Origin: DASSUW01 sp963830725
GTDB taxonomy: Bacteria; Actinomycetota; Thermoleophilia; Solirubrobacterales; Solirubrobacteraceae
DNA length: 64,000 nucleotides
Reading direction: 5' to 3'
NCBI GenBank assembly: GCA_963830725.1
Contig: CAWHNO010000007.1
Coordinates: 74,362-138,361 of the forward strand
The position numbers and the translations under genes are program-made. Below, in pieces: positions 7,229 to 20,509 of this stretch (position 1 is its first letter; each line of letters begins with the position of its first letter). Under the pieces are notes generated by a model, which saw only the letters and a program-made list of their open reading frames with translations, was not told the origin of the DNA and ran no database searches.

Positions 7229-10200
7229 CTAATCGGTGGGTACCTCGATCACGCGCTCCGCGACGGCGTTGTCGAGCCCGGGAACCCGCTTCCCGGGCGG
7301 CACATTGGCGGTCACCCGCAGGATCGTGATGCGGGCCGGCGTGATGTCGCCGTAGCGGTCGAAGCGGAAGTGGCCGAACAGCACCATCGGCCTCCTCCGT
7401 CGCGAACAGCTCGCTCAAGACCGACGCGCGGGTGCCGTCGGAGCGGGCGATCGCGGCCAGCACGGCCTCCGTCGCCTGGGCGGACTGGAGCGCGTGGCTC
7501 TCGTGAGCGTCGTCACCGAAGCTGCGCACGAAGCGCTCGCCGTCGGCCGTGAGCTCGACCGCTTCGGGCGGCAGCTCCGGGCTCGCGACATACAGGCCTT
7601 CGGCGGCCTCGCCATTGAGCTCCAGGACGTACGAGGGCGGCAGGAAGCCGTCGCCCGCCATCAGCACCACGCGGTCTCCGAGCCGCTTGCGCAGCGCCGG
7701 CAACAACAGCGTGTCGTCGACGAAGGTGCCCAGCACGACCCCGTCGGCTCCCGACTGCGCGATGCGCTCGGCCAGCTCGCCGTAGCCCTCGCGGTCGACC
7801 GTGGCCCTCGACCCCCGCGACGCCGACGCCGAGCTCCGGCGCCGCGCGCTCGAACCCGTCGGTGTAGAGCACGTCGCCGGGGCCGTCCGGGGCGTCGTTC
7901 AAGAGATAGACGCTGCGCAGGCCGAGGTCGCGGGCGAGCTGGGCGAGCGCGACGCCCAGAAGGTCGCTGCGCGCCGCCAGCCGGAGGAGGTTGCGCTCGC
8001 CCGTCGGGTAGTACACCTCGGGCTCTCCGCGGAAGCCGAACGGGGGCGGCAGCGCCAGCTCCCCGCCCCGCGTGAGGTTCGGAGAGGTGCTGGACGGGCT
8101 GACGATGGCCAGCGGCCCCTCGGGCGCGCGGTTGGCGATCGGCACCTCGATCTGCGTGCAGCCCGAGTTGAAGGGGCCGACCACGGCGACGAGCCGCTCC
8201 GCGCCGGCGTAGGCCTGCGCGTTCGCCGCGCAGCGCCGCGGATCGTAGGAGCCGGTCTGTGCCGTGGAGTCGTCGCACGACTGGTAGCCGACGACGTGGT
8301 CGCCGGCTCGGAAACCGTGGTCCTCGATCACGAACTCGACCGCGCGCGCGTTCGCGATCGCGATGCTGTTATCGCCCTGGAGCGGCATGTCGGAGGCGAC
8401 GATCACGTCCGGGGTCCTCCCTCCCGACTTGATCGCGCCGCAGGCCGAAGCGGGCAGCGTTCCGTCGCGCGTCCGGCCCGCGGCGCTCACCCACGCCGAC
8501 CCGGCGCCGGCGGCGAGCGCCTGCGTGGCGCCGACGGGGATCCGTGTCGTGACGGCGTTGGTGGCCGGATCGACGCGGGCGACGGTGCCGTCGTTCCAGT
8601 TGGCCGCCCAGACGGCGCCGTCGCCGTACGCCACGTACTGCACGCCGGCGCCGATGTCGATGTCACGGGTGAGTGGCCGCGGACCGGGCTCGACGCGCCA
8701 CAGCTGTCCCTCCTCGGAGGTGGCCCACACCGCGCCGCCGCCGACCGCGATGCCCAGCAGGGCGTTGCTGCCGAGCTCGATCGGCTCGTCGAGCCGGTTC
8801 GTGCGCGGGTCGATGCGCATCATCGCGTTCTCCCAGCCCAGCACCCAGACCCCGGCGTCGCCGGCCGCGAGCGTTCTCGCGCCCCTTTCCGGCACCGGGA
8901 CCTTCGCCACGATCTTGCCTGTGGCGGGATCGATCCGGGACACCGTCCGATCCGGGTTGATCGCCCAGACGGACCCCTCGCCGACGACGAGTTGCGGGAA
9001 TCCGCTGCTTTGCAGGCCGATCCCGCCGGCCGGCATCTGAGGGAGTTTGACCGCGCTCGTGACCTCCATAGTCCTCGGATCGACGCGCGACACGCTCTCG
9101 GTCACCCACCCGCTGCCGGTGCCGATCCAGAGGGCCCCGCCACCCGCCGCGATGTCGGTCGGACGCCGTACCGGGTCGAACGTGCGGACCACCCTCCCGG
9201 TCTTCGGGTCGACGCGAGACACCGTCTCGTCCTCGGTGTTGAGCATCCAGACGGCGCCCTCGCCGACGGCGATGTTGCTCGGCGGCGTCTCGGACGCTAG
9301 CGAAGGAGGCGATCTCGTCGCCGTCGGCCGCGATCATCGCGAGGCCGTTCCCCACGGGCGCGCGTCGCCTCGCCGCCGCCGAGCAGCGAGGACGCGGCCG
9401 CGACGGCGGTCGCCGCCAGCGCGAGCACGCCGGCGGCCAGCACCATCCGCCGCCGTCGCACGAGCCCGGCCGGGACGCGCACGCCGGCCAGCGCGAGCTG
9501 CGCGGCCTCGATCAGCTCGGCGCAGGTCCCGTAGCGGTCGGCGGGCTCCTTGGCGAGCGCCTTCGCGAGCACCGGGTCCAGCGCCGGGTGGCCGGGCACC
9601 GGCGGGACCGGCTCCTGCAGGTGCGCCCACAGCGTCTCGGCCTCGGTGGTGCGGTGGAACGGCGCGGCGCCCGTGACGCACTGGTGCAGCACGCAGCCGA
9701 GGGCGTAGACGTCGGCCCGCCCGTCGACCTTCTCGCCGCGGATCTGCTCGGGCGCGATGTAGTCGAGCGTCCCGACGATGTTGCCGGTCTCGGTCGCGTC
9801 CCCGAGCTGGAGCGTGACGCCGAAGTCGGTCAGGTAGGCGTGGCCGTCATCGTCGACGAGCACGTTGGCGGGCTTGACGTCGCGGTGCACGAGCCCGCGG
9901 CGGTGCGCGGCGTCGAGAGCGCTCGCGACCTGCGCGAGAATCGCCAGCGCGCGCTCGAGCGGCAGGCCGCCCTCGCCCCGGAGCAGCGTGCGCATGTCGT
10001 TGCCCTCGACGAAGCGCATGGCGAGGTAGAGCTGCCCGTCGTGCTCGCCCGCCTCGTAGATCGGGACCACGCTCGGGTGGTCGAGCGCGGCGGCCAGCTT
10101 CGGCTCCTTGAGGAAGCGGCGACGGAAGTGCTCGTCCTCGGCGAGCTCCGGGGCGATCAGCTTGAGCGCGACCGGCCGCTCGAGCGAGAGGTCGGTCGCC

Positions 10201-10289
10201 CGGTAGACCACGCCCATGCCGCCGCGGCCGACCGCCGACTCGATCCGGTAGCCGGCGAACGTGGCCCCGCTGACGAAGCTGATGCTCAT
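7229..10289 (-). CDS. Transmembrane Ser/Thr protein kinase with propeller and periplasmic-binding sensor
   Basis: A receptor kinase of about 1,020 codons. Residues ~1-265 are a PknB-type kinase: GRGGMGVVYRA loop, VALKLI lysine, LVHRDVKPANVL catalytic loop, TDFG, and GTLDYIAPEQ. After a juxtamembrane basic patch (RRRR) a single helix MVLAAGVLALAATAVAAASS crosses the membrane. Outside comes a YVTN/PQQ-like beta-propeller (~300-560) with repeats such as TVSRIDPATGKIVAKVPVP, then a type 1 periplasmic-binding fold like LivJ amino-acid binding proteins (VVGPFNSGCTQIEVPI, SPSSTSPNLTR). Breaks near 9355, 9295, 7800 and 7390 are bridged by clean joins. Its ATG overlaps the stop of the BTAD regulator (ATGA), so the two are made together. 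Ligand and targets are unknown. Confidence 0.88.
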
Positions 10290-11869
10290 GGCTCGGCCCC
10301 GGTCAGGGACCAGCGGAAGCGCGTGCGCGGATCGTCCGGCGCCAGCCCCGGTCGCGCGGCGCCGCGCCGCACCAGCACGGTCGGCGCGGGCGGCGCCGAC
10401 GCGAGCTGCTCGCGGATCGCTCCGAGGCCCTCGTCGCGCCAGCGGTCGGAGAGGCCGACGACGAGCAGCCCCGCACCCGCGGCGAGCGCGAAGACGCCCT
10501 CGCGGCCGGGGCGGGCGAGCATCGGCTCGGCCACGACGCGGGCGAGCCGCTGGACGATCAGCGACGCGTCGGCGAGCAGCCTGCTGGCGTCGCGTCCGCC
10601 GGCGCGGTCGTCGGAGGCCGCGCCGATCAGCCGGAGCGGGACGCCGGTCGCCGACGCCACCGCCGTTCCCAGCTCGAGCGCCGCCCAGTCGTGGTGCGCG
10701 CCGCCGAACGGGACCACGACCGGCCCGGCGGTGGGCGGGCCGCCGGCGTCGACGAGCAGCGCGACGTCGCACGGCGCCTGCTCGAGCACCGCCCCGGCGT
10801 CACCCTCGAGCGGCGCCTCGCCGGCGTCCGTGAGCAGCAGGTCGACGTCCTGCTGCGCGGCCAGCCGAGCCACGTCGAGGCCTGGCGTAGGCGACGAGAA
10901 CGCCGCGGTCCGCGCCGCGATCCCCTCGTCCTGCAGCGCCTGCGCCCGCTCGGCCAGCGCGCGCGCCTGCTCGCCCACGTCGCCGGCGGCGACCACGCGC
11001 GCGAGGATGAGCTCGCGCGGCGGCTTGGCGTCGGCGAGCGTCGCGGCGAGGCTGAGCAGCGCGTCGAGGGCATCGGCGCGGCGCGGGAAGACGAGCAGCG
11101 ACCGGTCGGTCTCCGGCGGCGCCCGCCGCGGGCGCTGCTCGAGCCCGAGCTCGGGGTCGTGCTGGAGGATCGCCTGCTCGAGCCGCCGCAGCTCCTCGCC
11201 GGGCTCGAGCCCGAGTTCCTCGGCCAGCTCCTGACGAGCGGCGCGGTAGACGTGCAGCGCCTCGGCCTGGCGGCCAGTGCGGTAGAGGGCGAGCATGAGC
11301 TGCCCGCGCAGGCGCTCGCGCAGCGGGTGCGCCGCGATCAGCGTCTCCAGCTCGCCGATCAGGTCGGCATGGCGGCCGCAGGCCAGCTCGGCGTCGATGC
11401 GCTCCTCGAGCGCCGTCAGCCGCAGCTCCTCGAGCCGCGCGACCTCCGTCTGCGCGAACGGCTCGTAGGCGAGGTCGGCGAGCGGCGAGCCCCGCCACAG
11501 GGCCAGCGCCTCCCGCAGCTTCGCGGCGGCTCGAGCGGGCTCCGCCCGGCGCGCCTCGGCGCGCAGCCGCTCGAACACGGCGACGTCCAGCTCGTCCGGC
11601 TCGACGTTCAGCACGTAGCCGGGTGCGCGCGTGGTCAGCCGCTCGGCGCCGAGCTCGCGCCGGTAGCGCATGACGTAGCTCTGGATGCTCTTGGCCGCGG
11701 TGGCCGGTGGCGACTCTCCCCACAGCTCGCCGATCAGCCGGTCGGCGGCGACGACCTCGTTCGCGTGCAGCAGCAGGAGCGCCAGCAGTGACCGTTGCTT
11801 CACCCCGCCCAGTGACAGCGTCCTGTCCTGCTCGGTTACCGCCAGGGGTCCGAGAAGGGCGAAATCCAT
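10286..11869 (-). CDS. BTAD/SARP-type transcriptional regulator with universal-stress-like domains
   Basis: An intact 527-residue regulator. Residues ~1-95 are the OmpR/SARP winged helix (FALLGPLAVTEQDRTLSLGG, KQRSLLALLLLHANEVV, IQSYVMRYRRELGAERL). Residues ~100-245 are the bacterial transcriptional activation domain of helical repeats, ending EELGLEPGEELRRLEQAI. The remaining ~270 residues look like two UspA-type alpha/beta domains (LLVFPRRADALDALLSLAATL; GPVVVPFGGAHHDWAALELG). It overlaps the sensor-kinase gene by four bases and is therefore probably its partner: phosphorylation of the regulator by the kinase is an inference. The divergent gene at 12001 and a tandem repeat between them are possible targets. 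No antibiotic gene cluster accompanies it. Confidence 0.85.
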   Translation of the reverse strand: MDFALLGPLAVTEQDRTLSLGGVKQRSLLALLLLHANEVVAADRLIGELWGESPPATAAKSIQSYVMRYRRELGAERLTTRAPGYVLNVEPDELDVAVFERLRAEARRAEPARAAAKLREALALWRGSPLADLAYEPFAQTEVARLEELRLTALEERIDAELACGRHADLIGELETLIAAHPLRERLRGQLMLALYRTGRQAEALHVYRAARQELAEELGLEPGEELRRLEQAILQHDPELGLEQRPRRAPPETDRSLLVFPRRADALDALLSLAATLADAKPPRELILARVVAAGDVGEQARALAERAQALQDEGIAARTAAFSSPTPGLDVARLAAQQDVDLLLTDAGEAPLEGDAGAVLEQAPCDVALLVDAGGPPTAGPVVVPFGGAHHDWAALELGTAVASATGVPLRLIGAASDDRAGGRDASRLLADASLIVQRLARVVAEPMLARPGREGVFALAAGAGLLVVGLSDRWRDEGLGAIREQLASAPPAPTVLVRRGAARPGLAPDDPRTRFRWSLTGAEP

Positions 11870-11896
11870 TTCGTTCAGACGCGACCGTATCCGAGC

Positions 11897-11916
11897 GCGT
11901 CTACCGGCGTCTACCG
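11897..11916. repeat. Perfect tandem repeat GCGTCTACCG x2, candidate regulator site
   Basis: GCGTCTACCG occurs twice head to tail in the gap between the BTAD regulator (start 11869) and the divergent secreted-protein gene (12001). SARP/BTAD regulators typically bind direct repeats spaced about one helical turn, so this is a candidate autoregulatory operator. Binding is inferred, not shown. Confidence 0.4.
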
Positions 11917-12000
11917 CGAACCACACCGGGCGTCGACCGCCGCCCTGGAACGTGCGCTCCAAGAAGACCGCACCGGGTGGTCTCGAGAGAGGAGCAGAGA

Positions 12001-12451
12001 TGTTCACGCACCGCCTCAGCCGCACCGTCGCCGTCGCCCTGGCGCTCGGCGCCGTCGCCGCCCCGACCGCCGCCGCGATGCCCGCCGATGGTCCCGTCGT
12101 TGCGAGCAAGTACACCCTGCCGCACGACTTCCAGACCGCGGACACCCGCGACGCCGTCGTCGACCCGCGGCCTCTACGAGCCGATCCCGCCGTCGGAGCA
12201 GCGGCAGCCGCCGCAGGACCTGCGCAACCCCGACACCGTCGACTTCGCCAACGGGCGCGGGACCTACAACTCGCCCGAGGTCGTGGTCGTGGACGTGCCG
12301 AAGCCCGAGAGCGCCCCCGGTCTCGGCCGGCGGCATCGACTGGGCGGACGCCGGGCTCGGCGCCGGCAGCCTGCTGGGCATCACCCTGATCGGCCTCGGC
12401 GGCGCGCTGTTCATCGTGCACCGCCGCGGCACCCGCCGCCTCGCCGCCTGA
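12001..12451 (+). CDS. Small exported membrane-anchored protein, unknown function
   Basis: About 150 residues. A signal peptide (HRLSRTVAVALALGAVAAPTAAA) is followed by a Pro- and Asp-rich extracellular stretch (YEPIPPSEQRQPPQDLRNPD) and a C-terminal helix LLGITLIGLGGALFIVH preceded by GIDWADAGLGAG and followed by basic residues that face the cytoplasm. The start has a clear Shine-Dalgarno (AGAGAGGAGCAGAG). Two one-base breaks (near 12172 and 12320) split it. It is divergent from the BTAD regulator-kinase pair, which may control it. I do not recognise a named family. Confidence 0.65.
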
Positions 12452-12458
12452 AGCGACG

Positions 12459-17822
<5,364 letters not shown>

Positions 17823-17976
17823 TTGGTGTGACGGACGTCACGGCTCGTCTTCAAGCGTTCGCGCGACCGAACCCGCCATCTGTGGGGGTCAGGGCGTACC
17901 GTCGCGCAGGAGGTCGCCGCGCCCGGTCGGCCAGGGCATCACCGATCCACAAGGATCCGAGCGCGGACGACTGAGG

Positions 17977-17982
17977 TAGCCT
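17977..17982 (+). promoter_or_regulatory. -10 hexamer for the sulfotransferase gene, leaderless spacing
   Basis: TAGCCT ends six bases before the ATG at 17989 and no Shine-Dalgarno is present, so transcription likely begins at or next to the start codon. Confidence 0.5.
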
Positions 17983-17988
17983 GGCACC

Positions 17989-18975
17989 ATGTCGACGCGG
18001 CCGGTCTTCGTTGGCGGCTGCCCGCGCTCGGGGACGACGCTGCTGCGCGCCATGCTCGAGGCGCATCCGGAGCTGGCGATCCCCGGCGAGACGCGGATCC
18101 TCGTCGACGGCTACCGCGCGCGGGCGCGCTGGGGCGACCTCTCCGAACCGGCCAACCGGCGGGCCGTGGCGCAGTGGGTGGTCGAGCGCAAGGTGTCGCG
18201 CCACCGGCGGCTGAGCGAGGACGCCGGCGAGCTGGTCGAGCGCATGGTCGCCGCGCCGCCGACGATCGGCTCCGTCCTCAGCGCGGGCTTCCACCTGTAC
18301 GCCGAGCGGCACGGGAAGCCGCGGTGGGGCGACAAGCGCCCGAGCCTCGTGCTCAACCTCGACGCCGTGTTCGCGATGTTCCCCGACGCGCAGTACGTGA
18401 ACCTCGTGCGCGACCCGCGCGCCGTCCTCGCCTCGATCCGGCGCGTCGGCCGGCAGCAGGGCTGGGGCGGCCGCGGCCTGGCCGCGGGCGCGGACAAGTG
18501 GGAGCGCTCGATCCGCGCGGCGGAGCGCTGGCGGGGGCGGCTGCGCGCCGACCAGTTCCACGAGCTGCGCTACGAGGACCTGGTGGCGGACCCCGAGGCC
18601 GTGCTCGGCCGGCTCGTCGGCTTCCTCGAGCTCGATCCGGCCGGGCTCGACGCGATGCTCCACCACCACGAGACCACTGAGGTGGCCAGCGCGCGGCTGC
18701 ACCGGCTCGTCTCGAGACCGGTGACCTCGGAGGCCGTCCGCACGTGGGAGCAGACGCTGCGGCCGCGGGAGGTCGCGTTCGTGGAGAGCGCGCTCGGCGA
18801 CTGGATGGGCCGCTACGGCTACGAGCCGGCCGCGACGGGGAAGCCCGTGCCCGAGAAGCTCGCGCAGCGCCACCGCCGGCGGCGCCGCGAGATGCGGAGG
18901 GTGTACGCCAAGCGCCGCGTGCGCGAGCTGTGGCTGCGGCTGACCTACCGCCGGCCGGTGGCGGCGAAGCGGTAG
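17989..18975 (+). CDS. Sulfotransferase family protein
   Basis: A 328-residue PAPS-dependent sulfotransferase-fold protein. The 5'-phosphosulfate loop is FVGGCPRSGTTLLRAML at the very N-terminus; the 3'-phosphate-binding strand is YVNLVRDPRAVLASI; a later family motif is ELRYEDLVADPEAVLGRL. The C-terminal 45 residues are highly basic (RHRRRRREMRRVYAKRRVR), perhaps for contact with membrane lipids or a polyanionic acceptor. The acceptor could be a glycan or lipid. The gene is unbroken and its 3' end overlaps the convergent PNPOx-like gene by 31 bases. Confidence 0.88.
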   Translation: MSTRPVFVGGCPRSGTTLLRAMLEAHPELAIPGETRILVDGYRARARWGDLSEPANRRAVAQWVVERKVSRHRRLSEDAGELVERMVAAPPTIGSVLSAGFHLYAERHGKPRWGDKRPSLVLNLDAVFAMFPDAQYVNLVRDPRAVLASIRRVGRQQGWGGRGLAAGADKWERSIRAAERWRGRLRADQFHELRYEDLVADPEAVLGRLVGFLELDPAGLDAMLHHHETTEVASARLHRLVSRPVTSEAVRTWEQTLRPREVAFVESALGDWMGRYGYEPAATGKPVPEKLAQRHRRRRREMRRVYAKRRVRELWLRLTYRRPVAAKR

Positions 18976-19472
18976 GTCGTCTGCGCGTGCGGGTCCTTGG
19001 CGAAGGCCATGACCTTCGCCGGCTCGATCCGGAACACGTGCGCTGGGTCCGAGCCCTCACCGTGGTGGAACGCGCCGTCGGCGACCTCGAACCGCCACAC
19101 CTCGCCGTACTTGGCGACGTAAGCCTCGGCCGCTCGGTGCAGCGCGTCCTGGTCCGTGATCCGGACGGCCTCGCCCTCGACGACGACGTCGAGGCCGCGA
19201 GCCCAGGTGTTCGTCCCGGTGGTCAGCGCGACGCGGTTGCTGTGCTCGAGGTTGCGCATCTTCTGCTCGCGAATCCCGGTCGAGAAGTGGACGGCCCCGT
19301 CGTGCAGCACGCCGACCAGCGGCGTGACGTGCGGGCGCCCGTCGGCCCGCACCGTGGTCAGCCAGTAGAGCTCGGCCTCCTCCAGCGCGCGCAGAGTGTC
19401 GTCCCACGAGGTGGCGTCGGCGTCGGGATCGCTGAAGCGGGAGTCGATCGTGGAAACCGGTAGTGACGTCAT
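18945..19472 (-). CDS. Pyridoxamine 5'-phosphate oxidase-like (split-barrel) protein
   Basis: A 175-residue protein of the flavin/F420-binding split barrel. The N-terminal helix SWDDTLRALEEAELYWLTT leads to VRADGRPHVTPLVGV and HFSTGIREQKMRNLEHSNRVALTTG, the normal cofactor-binding pattern; the C-terminus (HVFRIEPAKVMAFAKDPH) is typical of general stress-type members. It is intact, starts at ATG 19472 and is convergent with the sulfotransferase gene. Its physiological substrate is unknown. It is only distantly similar to the other split-barrel proteins at 3.3 and 5.5 kb. Confidence 0.82.
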   Translation of the reverse strand: MTSLPVSTIDSRFSDPDADATSWDDTLRALEEAELYWLTTVRADGRPHVTPLVGVLHDGAVHFSTGIREQKMRNLEHSNRVALTTGTNTWARGLDVVVEGEAVRITDQDALHRAAEAYVAKYGEVWRFEVADGAFHHGEGSDPAHVFRIEPAKVMAFAKDPHAQTTYRFAATGRR

Positions 19473-19604
19473 GCCTGTAGGGACGGCCCGGGGGCCGAAG
19501 ACTCATCGCTCGGCCGGTACGCGTTGCACACGGCCTGGGCGTGGGCACTCGGAACGTAGCCGACTTCGAACGGGTTCCCGGCCTGCGGGTCGTCGCCGTG
19601 GCGA

Positions 19605-19610
19605 TACGCT
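19605..19610 (+). promoter_or_regulatory. -10 hexamer for deoC, leaderless spacing
   Basis: TACGCT ends seven bases before the deoC ATG at 19618; no Shine-Dalgarno is visible. Confidence 0.45.
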
Positions 19611-19617
19611 GACGGCC

Positions 19618-20505
19618 ATGAGACGGCGAGTCGCACCGGTCGACCGCGTCGGCGTGGACGAGCGCGCCGCGGTGCTGGGCAAGCGCTCGATCAAGTCCGA
19701 GTCCCAGCAGCAGGCGATCCGCATGGTGGTGTCGATGGTCGACCTCACCACGCTCGAGGGCCAGGACACGCCGGGCAAGGTCGCGCAGCTCGCGGCGAAG
19801 GCCGTCTGCCCGGCGCCGACGCACCCCGAGATGCCGTCCGTGGCGGCGCTCTGCGTGTACCCGTCGCGGGTGACCGACGCCAAGCGTGCACTCGACGGCT
19901 CCGGCGTCGCGCTGGCCAGCGTCGCGACCGGCTTCCCCTCGGGTCTGACGAGCATGGAGCTCAAGCTCGAGGAGACCCGCCAGGCGGTGGCCGACGGGGC
20001 CACCGAGATCGACATGGTGATCCCGCGCGACGCCTACCTGGCCGGCGACGACCAGCGCGTCGTGACCGAGGTCGAGCAGGTCAAGGAGGCCTGCGGGTCC
20101 GCGCACCTGAAGGTCATCGTCGAGGTCGACGAGCTCGGCGGCTACGACCACATCCGCCACGCGACCTGGCTCTCGATGGAGGGCGGCGCCGACTTCGTCA
20201 AGACCTCGACCGGCAAGGTCGGCAAGGGCGCCACCCCGAGCGCCACGCTGGTGATGCTCGAGGCGGTGCGCGACTACGCCCACCGCACCGGCAAGGTCGT
20301 CGGCTTCAAGGCGGCGGGCGGGGTGCGCACCAGCAAGCAGGCGATCCACCAGCTCGTGCTCGTCAAGGAGACGCTCGGCGACGAGTGGCTCACGCCCGAC
20401 CGCTTCCGCATCGGCGCCTCGTCGCTGCTCAACGATCTGCTCATGCAGTACGAGCACGGAGCCTCCGGCCGCTACCAGCGGCCCGAGGACTTCTCGAAGG
20501 AGTGA
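19618..20505 (+). CDS. deoC: Deoxyribose-phosphate aldolase
   Basis: A 295-residue class I aldolase that splits 2-deoxyribose-5-phosphate into acetaldehyde and glyceraldehyde-3-phosphate in deoxynucleoside catabolism. The Schiff-base lysine lies in FVKTSTGKVGKGAT, the proton-relay lysine in GFKAAGGVRT, and the substrate strand in AALCVYPSRV. It is longer than the E. coli enzyme at the N-terminus (VGVDERAAVLGKRSIK), as in other actinobacterial members. The following aldehyde dehydrogenase gene begins five bases after the stop, so they form an operon in which the acetaldehyde made here would be oxidised. The gene is intact. Confidence 0.95.
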   Translation: MRRRVAPVDRVGVDERAAVLGKRSIKSESQQQAIRMVVSMVDLTTLEGQDTPGKVAQLAAKAVCPAPTHPEMPSVAALCVYPSRVTDAKRALDGSGVALASVATGFPSGLTSMELKLEETRQAVADGATEIDMVIPRDAYLAGDDQRVVTEVEQVKEACGSAHLKVIVEVDELGGYDHIRHATWLSMEGGADFVKTSTGKVGKGATPSATLVMLEAVRDYAHRTGKVVGFKAAGGVRTSKQAIHQLVLVKETLGDEWLTPDRFRIGASSLLNDLLMQYEHGASGRYQRPEDFSKE

Positions 20506-20509
20506 ACGC

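Noticed and set aside
10286..11869. Secondary-metabolite (antibiotic) cluster suggested by the SARP/BTAD regulator
   Set aside because: No polyketide, peptide-synthetase or terpene genes are near; the regulator is coupled to a receptor kinase instead.
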